DNA of 64,000 bases, from the NCBI GenBank assembly GCA_016703125.1, contig JADJCR010000003.1, positions 186,001-250,000 on the forward strand, written 5' to 3'. Positions 1-9,643 of the stretch are shown here, piece after piece. Position 1 is the stretch's first letter. Each line of letters starts with the position of its first letter. Below the pieces are notes generated by a model. That model was not told the origin of the DNA. It ran no database searches and saw nothing but the letters and a program-made list of their open reading frames with translations. The DNA is from Micrococcales bacterium. Lineage in GTDB: Bacteria > Actinomycetota > Actinomycetes > S36-B12 > UBA10799. The position numbers were made by a program, and so were the translations under genes.

Positions 1-2
1 AA

Positions 3-31
3 GTCACGCGAGCCCTTCCCCATCGCGTGAC
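3..31. repeat. Inverted repeat upstream of the first gene
   Basis: A perfect 8-bp dyad (GTCACGCG at 3-10, CGCGTGAC at 24-31) with a 13-nt loop lies about 30 bp before the first start codon. There is no T-run after it, so it could be the remains of an upstream terminator or a protein-binding dyad. Its function cannot be decided from the sequence. Confidence 0.35.
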
Positions 32-61
32 CCAGGCAGGTGATGGACCGAGGGGTTGCGC

Positions 62-1582
62 GTGGTTTTTCCGACGATCGAGTTCGCGGCGTTCTTCGTC
101 GTGGTGCTGCTCGCGTCGTGGTTGCTCATGCCCACGCCGAAGTACTGGAAGCCGTTCATCTTCGCCGCGTCGTTGGCGTTCTACGCGGCGGCCGACTGGC
201 GCTGGGTGTTCCTGCTGCTCGCCTCGATCATTGGCAACCAGGCCGCCGCGACACTGATCAGCCGGATGGCGCGGGGACCCGGGCGCAAGGCCGTGCTCGT
301 CGCGGCGGTCGCGGGCAATCTGCTTCTGCTTGGGGTGTTCAAGTACCTCGGGTTCTTCGTCGACAGCGTGAACGGGCTGGTGAGCGCGTTCGGCTTCGAG
401 GGCGAGCAGCAGGTGCTGGAACTGGCCCTGCCGGTCGGGATCTCGTTCTTCACGTTCCAGGCGATCAGTTACGTGGTCGATGTGTACCGCGAAAGGGCGC
501 CGCTGGCCACGCCGATCAACACCGCCGTCTACCTGTCGTTCTTCCCGCATCTGGTCGCCGGACCGATCGTGCGGGCCACGGAATTCATCCCGCAACTGGC
601 CACGCCGCGCAGCCCGCGTAGCATCCCGGCAGCGCCGGCGCTTTTCCTCATCGCCGGCGGCTTGTTCAAGAAGGTCGTGCTCGCGGATTTCCTGGCCGTC
701 AACCTGGTGGATCCGGTCTTCGGCAGTCCGCAGGCGTTCGGAGCCGTCGACACCGGTGTCGCGATCCTCGGGTACGCCGCGCAGATCTACTGCGACTTCT
801 CCGGCTACACCGACATCGCGATCGGCCTGGCGATGCTGCTGGGATTCTGGTTCCCGCAGAACTTCGACCAGCCCTACCGGGCGGCCAGCCTGCAGGAGTT
901 CTGGCACCGCTGGCATATGACCCTGTCCCGCTGGCTGCGCGACTACGTGTACATCCCGCTCGGCGGCAGCCACAAGGGTCCCCGTCGCACCTACATCAAC
1001 CTCATGCTCACGATGATCCTCGGTGGGCTGTGGCACGGCGCGGCGTGGACGTTCGTGATCTGGGGCACCATGCACGGGTCGGGGCTGGCGGTGGAGCGCT
1101 GGGCCCGGCAGCGCGCTGCGAGCCTGCGCGCCCCCCGGGACATCGACCTGCGCGATGAACCGGAACCGGCAGGTGGTGGCGACGTCACCCGCACGATGGT
1201 GATGGTCAAGCCGGCCCGCCTCGACGCGGTCGTCTCCCGCACGTACCCGAAGCCCGTGCTGTGGCTGGTGACGTTCGCGTTCGTGTGCTTCGCGTGGGTG
1301 TTCTTCCGGTCCCCGGATGTCGGCACCGCGCTCACGGTCCTGTCCCGGTTGGTGGTCGGATGGACCACTGCCGCGACGCTGGTCACGCCGGCCGTTCTGG
1401 TCGCTCTGGTCGTGGCGTTCAGCACGCAGGTGACGCCCGCACGGCTGTGGGACCGCGTGGCGGTGCAGTTCAGCCGGCTGCCCTACTGGGCGCAGGGTGT
1501 GCTGTTCGGTGTGTTCCTGATCGTCATCGACACACTGGTCGGCCAGCAGGGTGTGGCCCCGTTCATCTACTTCCGATTCTGA
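62..1582 (+). CDS. MBOAT-family membrane O-acyltransferase (AlgI-like)
   Basis: Polytopic membrane protein of about 506 aa of the membrane-bound O-acyltransferase (AlgI/DltB-like) family, which moves acyl groups, usually acetyl, across the membrane onto polysaccharide or other envelope acceptors. Support: the N-terminal MVFPTIEF block, many hydrophobic helices, the central FPQNFDQPYRA and EFWHRWHMTLSRWLRDYVYIP-type region, and the conserved histidine motif GGLWHGAAWTF near residue 325. GTG at 62 is preferred because GAGGGG at 50-55 sits about 6 nt upstream; TTG at 56 would touch it. The SGNH protein starts 10 bp downstream, which fits an acyltransferase/acyl-carrier-partner pair. The acceptor is unknown. 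Confidence 0.85.
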   Translation: MVFPTIEFAAFFVVVLLASWLLMPTPKYWKPFIFAASLAFYAAADWRWVFLLLASIIGNQAAATLISRMARGPGRKAVLVAAVAGNLLLLGVFKYLGFFVDSVNGLVSAFGFEGEQQVLELALPVGISFFTFQAISYVVDVYRERAPLATPINTAVYLSFFPHLVAGPIVRATEFIPQLATPRSPRSIPAAPALFLIAGGLFKKVVLADFLAVNLVDPVFGSPQAFGAVDTGVAILGYAAQIYCDFSGYTDIAIGLAMLLGFWFPQNFDQPYRAASLQEFWHRWHMTLSRWLRDYVYIPLGGSHKGPRRTYINLMLTMILGGLWHGAAWTFVIWGTMHGSGLAVERWARQRAASLRAPRDIDLRDEPEPAGGGDVTRTMVMVKPARLDAVVSRTYPKPVLWLVTFAFVCFAWVFFRSPDVGTALTVLSRLVVGWTTAATLVTPAVLVALVVAFSTQVTPARLWDRVAVQFSRLPYWAQGVLFGVFLIVIDTLVGQQGVAPFIYFRF

Positions 1583-1592
1583 AGGCCCGGCC

Positions 1593-2705
1593 ATGACACA
1601 CACCCTCCACGAGCCCCCCAAGGCCGACACCCCTGCGCCGCAGAAGCGCAACCGCGCGGACAGCTATCACCCAGCCATGCACGGCTTCGAGGGCAAGCGG
1701 ATGCCTGCCGGGCACATCTGGCTGGTCGTGGTCATCGCCCTGGGTGTGGCCGTCATCTTCAACTCCGGCGGCTTCCTGCGTGACGCCAACGGCATGCGAC
1801 CCGGTGTCCTGAGGACGGTGGTCGTCGCGCTGGCCACTCCGATCGACGCCGCCGCGCAGTGGCTGCGCCTGGATCGTCCGCAGCAGGCGCTGGCGGGCGT
1901 GCTCGGCCAGGACACCGATGATGCCGACGGTGCGGCGCTGGTTTCCGACGAACCGGTCGCCGAGCCCGCCCCGGTGGCCACGGCCCCACCGATCACCAGC
2001 CCCACGGCTGCCGATCCGTTGCAGGTACTGGTCCTCGGTGACTCCCTGTCGACTTTCGTCGGCCAGCAGATGGCGGCGCAACTGGCCGACTCCCGGCTGG
2101 TGGACTTCACTTCCGTGTGGCGCAACGGCACTGGACTGACCAACCCGGCGTTCTTCAACTGGGAATCCGGAGCCCGGTCGATCATCCGTGACAAGCGCCC
2201 AGAAGCCGTCGTGATGCTCGTGGGAGGCAATGAACGCAACGACATGACCGTGCGCGGGCAGACGCTGGTCCCCGGCACCGAAGCCTGGGAGAACGAGTAC
2301 GAGCGCAGGGCGCGGGTGGTGATGCGGGCCATGATGCAGGAGGGCGTGCAGCGAGTCTTCTGGTCGGGGCCCCCGACTGCGCGCGACCCGCAGTGGAACG
2401 ACGTCTACGCCGACGTCAACGCCGCACTGGCCCGCGCCGCCGCGTCCGTACCCGGGGTCACGTACGTCGACCTCTACGACGAGGATGCCGGGTTCGCCAT
2501 GGAGGAGGTGGTCGACGGCGAGCAGGTGGTGGTACGGCAGCGCGACGGCATCCACTGGACGTACCCGGGATCGCTCACACCTGCCCGCGCCGAGATCGCG
2601 GCCATAGAGAGCGCATATGGTGATCTCCGGAACCAACGCCCGCCCACCACGGAGGTCCCCAGTGACACGCAGCCAACGACCGGGGCCGAACCTTCACGAC
2701 CCTGA
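1593..2705 (+). CDS. Membrane-anchored SGNH/GDSL hydrolase-like protein
   Basis: 370-aa protein with a cytoplasmic N-tail, one membrane segment near residues 34-52 (HIWLVVVIALGVAVIF), a Pro/Ala-rich linker, and an extracytoplasmic SGNH domain from about residue 145. Visible motifs are LVLGDSLS (block I Ser), a GGNERND stretch (block III Asn), and DGIHW (block V Asp/His). With the MBOAT gene 10 bp upstream, it probably accepts or transfers the acyl group outside the cell, as AlgJ/AlgX/PatB do for AlgI-type proteins. The specific substrate is not visible. The ATG at 1593 is chosen because it follows the previous stop closely. Its 3' end overlaps glgP by 44 bp. Confidence 0.75.
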   Translation: MTHTLHEPPKADTPAPQKRNRADSYHPAMHGFEGKRMPAGHIWLVVVIALGVAVIFNSGGFLRDANGMRPGVLRTVVVALATPIDAAAQWLRLDRPQQALAGVLGQDTDDADGAALVSDEPVAEPAPVATAPPITSPTAADPLQVLVLGDSLSTFVGQQMAAQLADSRLVDFTSVWRNGTGLTNPAFFNWESGARSIIRDKRPEAVVMLVGGNERNDMTVRGQTLVPGTEAWENEYERRARVVMRAMMQEGVQRVFWSGPPTARDPQWNDVYADVNAALARAAASVPGVTYVDLYDEDAGFAMEEVVDGEQVVVRQRDGIHWTYPGSLTPARAEIAAIESAYGDLRNQRPPTTEVPSDTQPTTGAEPSRP

Positions 2706-5117
2706 GAAGTTCGCCCGGGAATTCACCGAAGAACTTCGCTTCGGCCAGGGCGTCGACTTCGTCCGCGCCTCCGAGAGCGACCTGTACATGGCGCTGGCGC
2801 GCACTGTCCGCCAGGCGATGATCTCGCGCTGGATCGACACCCTCGAGACCCAGATCGGCCGGGGTTCCAAGGCGGTGGTCTACCTGTCGGCGGAGTACCT
2901 GCTGGGCAGGCAGTTGGACAATGCTTTGCTGGCGACAAACCTGCAAGCCACCGCCCGCCACGCGCTGGCCTCCCTGGATCTCGACCTCGACGAGTTGCGC
3001 GAGTTCGAGATCGAGCCGGGTCTGGGCAATGGCGGTCTGGGTCGCTTGGCGGCATGCTTCCTCGACTCGCTGGCCACGATGTCCATCCCGGCGGTCGGGT
3101 ACGGCATCCGCTACGAGTACGGGATCTTCCAGCAGAAGTTCAATGAGGACGGCCGGCAGGTCGAGGTGCCGGACTCGTGGCTGCGGCATGGCAACCCGTG
3201 GGAGTTCCCGCACCCGGAGATGTCCGTCAAAGTTGGCTTCGGCGGCACGATCACGCACAGCAACAACGGAAGCCGCCGGGCGACGTGGACTCCGGAGACC
3301 ACCATCGTCGCCGTGCCCTACAACTACATGGTTCCCGGCTATCGCTCGGACGCGGTGAACACCCTGCGGCTGTGGCGGGCCCAGGCGGCCGAGAACCTGG
3401 ACCTGAAAGAGTTCAATTCGGGGACTTCCAGGCGGCGGTGCGCGCCCAGACCCAGGCTGAGTCGATCTCCAAGATCCTGTACCCCGAGGACTCCACCCCG
3501 GCGGGCAAGCGCCTGCGCCTGCAGCAGCAGTACTTCTTCGTCGCGGCGTCCATCCACGACTTCATCCACAACGTCCTGCCCGGTGACTTCGACCTGCGCC
3601 GCCTGCACGAGCGGGTGGTGTTCCAGCTCAACGACACCCACCCCGTGATCGCCATCCCGGAACTCATGCGCGTGCTGATGGACGAGAACGGCTTGCGCTG
3701 GGAGGAGGCCTGGGCGGTCACGCGCAAGTGCTTCGCCTACACCTGTCACACCTTGCTGCCGGAGGCGCTGGAGGTCTGGTCGGTCGAGTTGCTGGAGGAG
3801 TTGCTACCCCGGCACATGGAGATCATCTACCGCATCAACTCGCTGTTCCTCGAGGAGGTCGCTGACGCGTTCCCGGGCAACGACTGGCGCGTGCGCCGGA
3901 TGTCCATCATCGAGGAGCACCCGGAGCGCGCAGTGCGGATGGCCTACCTGGCCACGGTCGGCAGCAGCAAGGTCAACGGGGTGGCCGAGTTGCACAGCAA
4001 GCTGTTGCGCGAGCGCGTCCTGCCGGACTTCGCGGAGCTCTACCCGGGTCGCTTCACGAACGTGACCAACGGGGTCACCCCGCGCCGTTTCCTGAAACTG
4101 GCCAACCCCGAACTGTCGGAGCAGATCACCGAACGGATCGGTCCGGACTGGGTCACCGACCTTGAGCGTCTGCGGGAACTCGACGCCTTCGCCGACGACC
4201 CGGAATTCCTCGAGGCGCTTCGCAAGGTCAAGTACCAGAACAAGATCCGGCTGGCAGAGATGCTCAAGAAGCGCGACGGCCTGAGTCTCAACGTCGACAC
4301 CATGTTCGATGCGATGGTCAAGCGGCTGCACGAGTACAAGCGGCAGTTGCTCAAACTGCTGCACGTCGTGGTGCTGCACCAGCGGATCGGCGACGGCCAG
4401 CAGATCAAACCCCGCACCGTGCTGTTCGGGGCGAAGGCCGCCCCCGGCTACCTGATGGCCAAGGAGATCATTGGCCTCATCAACTCGGTTTCCCAGACCA
4501 TCGCCGAAGACCCCCGCGTCCAGGGGCAACTGGCCGTGGTCTTCCCGCCGAACTACAACGTCACTCTGGCCGAAACCCTGATCCCCGCCGCGGACCTGTC
4601 CGAGCAGATCTCGCTGGCGGGGAAGGAGGCATCCGGGACCGGCAACATGAAGTTCGCACTGAACGGTGCGTTGACCGTCGGAACGCTGGACGGTGCGAAC
4701 GTCGAGATCCGGGACCTGGTCGGGAAGGACAACTTCTTCCTGTTCGGGATGACCGAGGAGCAGGCCCATGCGACCAAGGAGGCGGGCTACAACCCGCTGA
4801 CGTACTTCGAGAGCGACCCGGTGCTGCGGCGGGCCCTTGAGGCGATCAGCCGTGGTGACTACTCAGGTGGGCGGTCGTTCGAATTCGGCCACGTCGTGGA
4901 CTCGCTGCTCAGCGACGACCCGTACATGGTGTTGGCCGACTTCTCCTCCTACCTCGCCATCCAGGACGAGGTAGGAGAGGCGTGGGCCGATCCGCAGCGT
5001 TGGGGGCGGATGGTGGTGCACAACATCGCACGTTCCGGGTTCTTCTCCTCGGACCGGTCGATCCGTGACTACCTCGACCGGATCTGGCACGCACCCGCGG
5101 TGCCGGTGCGCCACTGA
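2662..5117 (+). CDS. glgP: Glycogen phosphorylase (one frame break)
   Basis: Releases glucose-1-phosphate from alpha-1,4-glucan using pyridoxal phosphate. The repaired protein is about 818 aa, the usual family length. Seen: the N-terminal VYLSAEYLLGRQL and GNGGLGRLAACFLDSLATM blocks, NDTHPVIAIPELMR, VTNGVTPRRF, and the PLP region ending EASGTGNMKFALNGAL with its lysine. The start is GTG 2662, with GGAGG at 2651-2655. The frame breaks at 3417-3424: TCGGGGAC should carry one more G to read FNSGDFQAAV, so the defect is most likely a one-base sequencing loss. It stands alone between the SGNH gene and iscS, with no other glycogen gene visible. Confidence 0.9.
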
Positions 5118-5137
5118 TCGGTCCTGCCGGACGCACC

Positions 5138-5143
5138 TACCAT
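5138..5143 (+). promoter_or_regulatory. Possible -10 box of iscS, leaderless
   Basis: TACCAT lies 6 nt before the GTG start at 5150, so a transcript would start at or next to the start codon. No clear -35 box is seen. The same arrangement recurs before several genes here. Confidence 0.35.
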
Positions 5144-5149
5144 GCACAG

Positions 5150-6259
5150 GTGCACTACCTGGATCATGCCGCGACCACCCCGCTGCGCCCCCAGGCGCGC
5201 GAGGCGATGCTGCGGCAGTGGGGCGAAGTGGGCAATCCGTCGAGCCTGCACACGGCCGGCCGGCGCGCGCGGCGGGTGGTGGAGGAGGCCCGCGAGCAGA
5301 TCGCGGCCCTGATCGGGGCGAAGCCCGCGGCCGTCATCTTCACCAGTGGCGGCACTGAGGCCGACAACCTGGCGATCAAGGGTCTGGCGCGAGTGGGCGA
5401 CCGGCGCCGGGTGCTGGTCTCGGCGATCGAGCACCACGCCGTGCTGGATCCGGCCGTGGCCCTTGCCGACGAGGGTTTCGTCGTCGATCGGATCCCGGTT
5501 GACCGCTGGGGCCGCGTGGACCCTGAGGTGCTTGCTGCGATGCTCGATGACGACGTCGCGCTGGTGGCTGTCATGTGGGCGAACAACGAGGTGGGCACCA
5601 TCCAGCCCGTCGCGGACATCGCGCGGGTGTGCCGGACGCGGGGGGTGCCCTTCCATTGCGACGCCGTGCAGGCACTGGGGCAGATCGATGTGGACGTCGC
5701 GGGGATCCCGTCGGTCGCCCTGTCCGCGCACAAGGTCGGTGGCCCGGTGGGCGTGGGCGCCCTGGTGCTGGACCGGGACCAGCCGGTCGCGCCCCTGGTC
5801 CACGGCGGCGGCCAGGAGCGCGATGTCCGGTCCGGCACTCTGGATGCCGCCGGCATCGCGGGGTTCGCCGCTGCTCTGGCTGCCGACACCCACGACCTCA
5901 CCGGGCTGCGGGACTCCTTGATCGACGGGATCCACGCGGCGGTTCCGGAAGCGGTGCTCAACGGGCATCCGGAGGACCGGCTCGCCAACAACGTCCACTT
6001 CTCGTTCCCGGGATGCCCCGGGGATGCCCTGTTGATGCTGCTGGATGCCGCCGGCATCGCAGTGTCCACCGGGTCGGCCTGCACCGCCGGCATCCCGCAG
6101 CCCAGTCATGTGCTGGTGGCCATGGGCGCCGATGAGGCGGTCGCGCGCTCGTCGTTGCGGTTCTCCCTGGGCTGGAACAGCACGCAGGAGGACGTGACGG
6201 CGGTTGTCGAAGCGCTCCCGGCCGTGGTCCAGCGGGCCCGGCGGGCGGGGGGCCTGTGA
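5150..6259 (+). CDS. iscS: Cysteine desulfurase (NifS/IscS class)
   Basis: 369-aa PLP enzyme that takes sulfur from cysteine, leaving alanine, and passes a persulfide to acceptors. Seen: the YLDHAATTP N-terminus, the SGGTEADNLAIKG block, the ANNEVGTIQP block, PLP lysine K195 in SAHK, and catalytic C311 in STGSACTAG. Its stop overlaps the mnmA start (TGATG), and the pairing with mnmA points to sulfur supply for tRNA 2-thiouridine; Fe-S supply is also possible. The same gene pair occurs in M. tuberculosis (Rv3025c-Rv3024c). A second, divergent desulfurase lies at 35495. Confidence 0.93.
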   Translation: MHYLDHAATTPLRPQAREAMLRQWGEVGNPSSLHTAGRRARRVVEEAREQIAALIGAKPAAVIFTSGGTEADNLAIKGLARVGDRRRVLVSAIEHHAVLDPAVALADEGFVVDRIPVDRWGRVDPEVLAAMLDDDVALVAVMWANNEVGTIQPVADIARVCRTRGVPFHCDAVQALGQIDVDVAGIPSVALSAHKVGGPVGVGALVLDRDQPVAPLVHGGGQERDVRSGTLDAAGIAGFAAALAADTHDLTGLRDSLIDGIHAAVPEAVLNGHPEDRLANNVHFSFPGCPGDALLMLLDAAGIAVSTGSACTAGIPQPSHVLVAMGADEAVARSSLRFSLGWNSTQEDVTAVVEALPAVVQRARRAGGL

Positions 6260-7317
6260 TGCGGGTCATCGCCGCACTCTCCGGCGGGGTGGATTCCGCG
6301 GTGGCGGCCGCACGCTTGGTGGATGCCGGTCACGAGGTGACCGGGGTGCATCTGGCGCTGGCCGAGAAGCGCTACGCCGGTGGCGGCCGGGGGTGCTGCA
6401 CGCTCGAGGACGTCCACGACGCACGCCGCGCCGCCGATGTGCTCGGCATCGCGTTCTACGTGTGGGACTTCGCCGAACGGTTCCGGGAAACGGTGCTCGA
6501 CGACTTCATCGAGGAGTACCGCGCCGGGCGCACGCCGAACCCCTGTGTGAGCTGCAACCAGCACATCAAGTTCGCCGCGGTCCTCGAACGTGCCGTCGCC
6601 TTGGGGTTCGATGCAGTGGGCACCGGCCACTACGCGCGCACGGTCGACGGCCCCCACGGGGTGGAGCTGCACCGCGGCGTGGATCCGGCCAAGGACCAGT
6701 CGTACGTGCTGGCAGTTCTCGATGCGGAGCAACTGCGCCACTCGCTGTTCCCGTTGGGCGACACGTGCAAGCCCGACATCCGGCGGGAGGCCGCAGAACG
6801 CGGCTTGCTGGTCGCCGAGAAGCCGGACAGCCACGACATCTGCTTCATCCCGGACGGCGACACCCGCGGCTTCTTGCGCGAGCGGATCGGTGCGTCCGCC
6901 GGCCCCATCGTGGATGCCGAGTCGGGCCGGACACTGGGCGAGCACCCCGGGGCCGTGGGCTTCACGATCGGCCAGCGCCGGGGGTTGCATCTGAGCCAGC
7001 CCGCTGCCGACGGTCAGCCGCGGTACGTCGTGGAGGTCGATGTGCCATCGAACACCGTGTTCGTGGGGACGCCGCGCAGACTGCGCGTGGTGGGCTTCGA
7101 GGTGGACCGGTTGCGCTGGACCGGTGACGTGGTGGACCAGGCCGAGGTGGAGGTCCAGATCCGCGCGCACGCCGATCCGGCGCCGGCTGTGCTGTTGGGC
7201 GGGCGTGTGGAACTGCGGCAGGAGATGTCGGGGGTGGCAGCCGGGCAGATCGCCGCGTTCTACGACGGCACCCGCGTGCTCGGTAGCGGGCGCATCACGT
7301 CGACGACTGGTGCGTGA
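6259..7317 (+). CDS. mnmA: tRNA-specific 2-thiouridylase MnmA
   Basis: 352-aa enzyme that adenylates U34 of Lys/Glu/Gln tRNAs and inserts sulfur. Seen: the PP-loop SGGVDSAVAAA at about residues 9-19, the actinobacterial GGGRGCCTLEDV variant, catalytic Cys in TPNPCVSCN, GTGHYAR, KDQSYVLAVL, and the second catalytic Cys in SHDICFIPDGD, followed by the central and barrel domains. The start is ATG 6259, overlapping the iscS stop. Its last 23 bp overlap the convergent membrane gene that ends at 7295. Confidence 0.95.
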   Translation: MRVIAALSGGVDSAVAAARLVDAGHEVTGVHLALAEKRYAGGGRGCCTLEDVHDARRAADVLGIAFYVWDFAERFRETVLDDFIEEYRAGRTPNPCVSCNQHIKFAAVLERAVALGFDAVGTGHYARTVDGPHGVELHRGVDPAKDQSYVLAVLDAEQLRHSLFPLGDTCKPDIRREAAERGLLVAEKPDSHDICFIPDGDTRGFLRERIGASAGPIVDAESGRTLGEHPGAVGFTIGQRRGLHLSQPAADGQPRYVVEVDVPSNTVFVGTPRRLRVVGFEVDRLRWTGDVVDQAEVEVQIRAHADPAPAVLLGGRVELRQEMSGVAAGQIAAFYDGTRVLGSGRITSTTGA

Positions 7318-7978
7318 GTGCCTCCGGCCGGTGCGACCATCGCCGGCCGAGATCCATGGGCATCGGGGTGTGCAGGTCGAACGCGGCACTGACCATGCGC
7401 ACCGCCGAGGCCACCACGATGCACCCGATCTGTGCCACCAGCAGGTCCCCGGTGGTCCAGAAGACGCCCGTGAACGTGCAGGCGCCGACGAGGGCCGCCG
7501 CCGCGACCCACTGGCCGGGCAGCAGGACTGCGGGGCGTTCCCCGCAGAAGATGTCACGCAGCAGGCCGCCGCCGGTGGCTGTGATGACGGCCACCAGGAC
7601 CGCGGAGCCGAAGCCGAGGCCGTTGCTGAGAGCCTTCGTGGCTCCCACGAGCACCCACACGCCGATGAACAGTCCGTCGATCACCTCGAGGAGCATCGAT
7701 GCCCGGCTCATCAGGCCTGAGAAGGCCCAGCCGAGGACCGTCCCGATGATGGCGTACAGGAGGAAAGTCGGCGACGTCAGGAAGACCGGCGGCCCTGACA
7801 CCAGCAGGATGTCCCGGATGACACCGCCGCCGAGGGCGGCGCAGAAGGAGACCACCAGGATGCCCATGAGATCCATCCGGCGGCGGCGGGCGTGCAGCGC
7901 ACCGGAAACCGCGCCGACGGCGATGGCCAGCGCGTCCAGGGACGAGGGCAGCGCGATCGTCTCGACCGGTTCGATCAC
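7295..7978 (-). CDS. UPF0126/TRIC-like membrane protein (copy 1)
   Basis: 227-aa protein with about seven hydrophobic segments in two similar halves. Each half carries a Gly-rich RD motif: GGGVIRDILL near residue 58 and GGGLLRDIFCGE near 145. This is the pattern of the UPF0126 (glycine transporter/TRIC cation channel-like) family. The GTG start overlaps the stop of the upstream copy (GTGA), so both are translated from one minus-strand transcript. The 3' end overlaps mnmA. The transported ion or solute cannot be read from the sequence; bacterial TRIC homologues include K+-permeable channels. Confidence 0.8.
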   Translation of the reverse strand: MIEPVETIALPSSLDALAIAVGAVSGALHARRRRMDLMGILVVSFCAALGGGVIRDILLVSGPPVFLTSPTFLLYAIIGTVLGWAFSGLMSRASMLLEVIDGLFIGVWVLVGATKALSNGLGFGSAVLVAVITATGGGLLRDIFCGERPAVLLPGQWVAAAALVGACTFTGVFWTTGDLLVAQIGCIVVASAVRMVSAAFDLHTPMPMDLGRRWSHRPEALTHQSST

Positions 7979-8655
7979 CGGTCCGACTCCTGCTTGCGGT
8001 TCCAGTACGACCAGACGCGGTTGGACAGGTCGTCGGCGGGTCGGGTCTCCCATCTCCACAGAAGCGCCACGGTCCGGGTGGCGAACACCGCGACGATGAC
8101 GATCACCTGGCACAGCAACGGATTCCCGGTCCAGGCCTCGAGGGCGACATAGAGGATCGAACCGCCCAGGGCGATCACCCCGAGGACCACTCCGGGCCGC
8201 AGCAGTTGTGGGGCATCCCCGCCGAGAATGTCCCGGAACAGCGGTCCGGCAGTGGCCACGATCGTGCCCACTGCGATCGCGGGGAGGGCGCCCAGGCCCG
8301 CCCGCAAGGCGCTGTCCGTGCCTACGGTGGCCAGTAGTCCCATGGCCAGTGCTTCCAGGCCCAGCAGGGCCCGGTCGAACTTGGCGATGTAGCCGGCGAA
8401 GAAGAAACCGATAACGGCAGCTGCCACCGCGGACAAGATGAAGTCGCTGTCGCGCAGCACGATCGGGCCCCTGGCCAGCAGGATGTCGCGCAGGAGCAGT
8501 CCCCCCAGTCCGGTGGCCACGGACAGGGTCAGCACGCCGATGACGTCGAAGCCGCGCCGCGCCGCGTAGGTCGCCCCGGCCAGCCCCCCGACGACCACGG
8601 CGAGGTAGAGCGTCCACGTCGGCAGAGCGGTCGCTCCCGTGTACACCTCCGGCAT
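7975..8655 (-). CDS. UPF0126/TRIC-like membrane protein (copy 2)
   Basis: 226-aa paralogue of the next gene downstream with the same two-half layout: GLGGLLLRDILLARGP near residue 45 and GPLFRDILGGDAP near residue 130. The second motif is less Gly-rich than in copy 1 (TAGPLFRD). Start ATG 8655 (MPEVYTG). The two copies are diverged, so the duplication is old, and a hetero-oligomeric assembly is possible. It starts 82 bp from the divergent MetE-like gene at 8738. Confidence 0.8.
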   Translation of the reverse strand: MPEVYTGATALPTWTLYLAVVVGGLAGATYAARRGFDVIGVLTLSVATGLGGLLLRDILLARGPIVLRDSDFILSAVAAAVIGFFFAGYIAKFDRALLGLEALAMGLLATVGTDSALRAGLGALPAIAVGTIVATAGPLFRDILGGDAPQLLRPGVVLGVIALGGSILYVALEAWTGNPLLCQVIVIVAVFATRTVALLWRWETRPADDLSNRVWSYWNRKQESDR

Positions 8656-8737
8656 GGGCTCACCGTAGCGCGCGCTCCGGGGCGGGAGCGGGGAGTGCAC
8701 GGGCGGCTGCGACTGCGGGGATGTGCCACGATGAGCC

Positions 8738-9643
8738 GTGCCGATACCGCTGTCCATACCCGTCACCGTCACCGGCATCGGATCGGTCCCGGGGACCGTC
8801 GTGACCGACTGGCCGGCCCGGGTCGCCGACCAGCTGCCTGATCTGCCGCACGTGCCGGAACTGCCCGAACGGGGCCCTGGCGCGGACATGATCGGTCGTA
8901 CGCTGGGGCTGCTCAGCGAGATCAGCCCCGACTTCCGCGCCGCGACCACCGTGACCGGCTGGGAGCTCACGGCCGGAACCCGCGACATGCGGCGGGCGCG
9001 GTCGGTGCTGGCCGAGGACCTGGACGCGGTCGAACAGGCCTGGCAGGGGCACACCGGGCTGGCCAAGCAGCAGTTGGCCGGCCCGTACACGATCGCCGCC
9101 TCGGTCGAGCGCAAGGGTCGCCGGCTGCTGGCCGATCCCGGGCTCATGCGCGATCTGGTGACGGCGTGGCGCGAGATGGCCGGCCGTCACCGGCAGGACC
9201 TTCACCGGCGCCTGGCTGCCACCTGGCTGCTGCAGATGGACGAACCCGCACTCCCGGCCGTGATCGCGGGTTCGGTCAGCAGTGTCAGCGGGCTGTCGGC
9301 CTATCCGGCGGTCGAGCCGGATCTGCGCATCGGAGCCGATCTCATCCACTGCTGCGCGCAGGCCCCGCCGTGGGCAAGGATGCGCGGGTTCGCCGGGGTG
9401 CTCTTCGACATGTCGCTGCTCAACGCCGGTGACGACGAGGCGCTCGCGGAGTTGTCCACGGGCGGCGCAGTTCTGGGTTTCGGGGTGTCACAGTCACCGG
9501 GTACCGTCCGTGACGTGCTGGATTTCTTCGACCGGACCGGGCTTGCCCCCGAACCGCTGCTCCTCACCCCGCCGTGCGGGATGGTGGCCGACTACCGTCC
9601 ATGGCTGCGGCTGGCCGCCGACCTGACCGAGCGGTTGTCCTGA
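8738..9643 (+). CDS. B12-independent methionine synthase-like protein
   Basis: 301-aa protein resembling the C-terminal (UROD/MetE) barrel of cobalamin-independent methionine synthase but lacking the N-terminal MetE half. Seen: TGIGSVPGT at the N-terminus, QLAGPYTIAAS, LLQMDEPALPAV, a HCC motif (IHCCAQAP) where MetE has a zinc-binding Cys, and a C-terminal LLTPPCGM Cys block. Actinobacteria keep such a gene directly before ligA (Rv3015c in M. tuberculosis). The reaction is not established; a methyl- or thiol-transfer role is only inferred. The stop overlaps the ligA start (ATGA). Confidence 0.7.
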   Translation: MPIPLSIPVTVTGIGSVPGTVVTDWPARVADQLPDLPHVPELPERGPGADMIGRTLGLLSEISPDFRAATTVTGWELTAGTRDMRRARSVLAEDLDAVEQAWQGHTGLAKQQLAGPYTIAASVERKGRRLLADPGLMRDLVTAWREMAGRHRQDLHRRLAATWLLQMDEPALPAVIAGSVSSVSGLSAYPAVEPDLRIGADLIHCCAQAPPWARMRGFAGVLFDMSLLNAGDDEALAELSTGGAVLGFGVSQSPGTVRDVLDFFDRTGLAPEPLLLTPPCGMVADYRPWLRLAADLTERLS

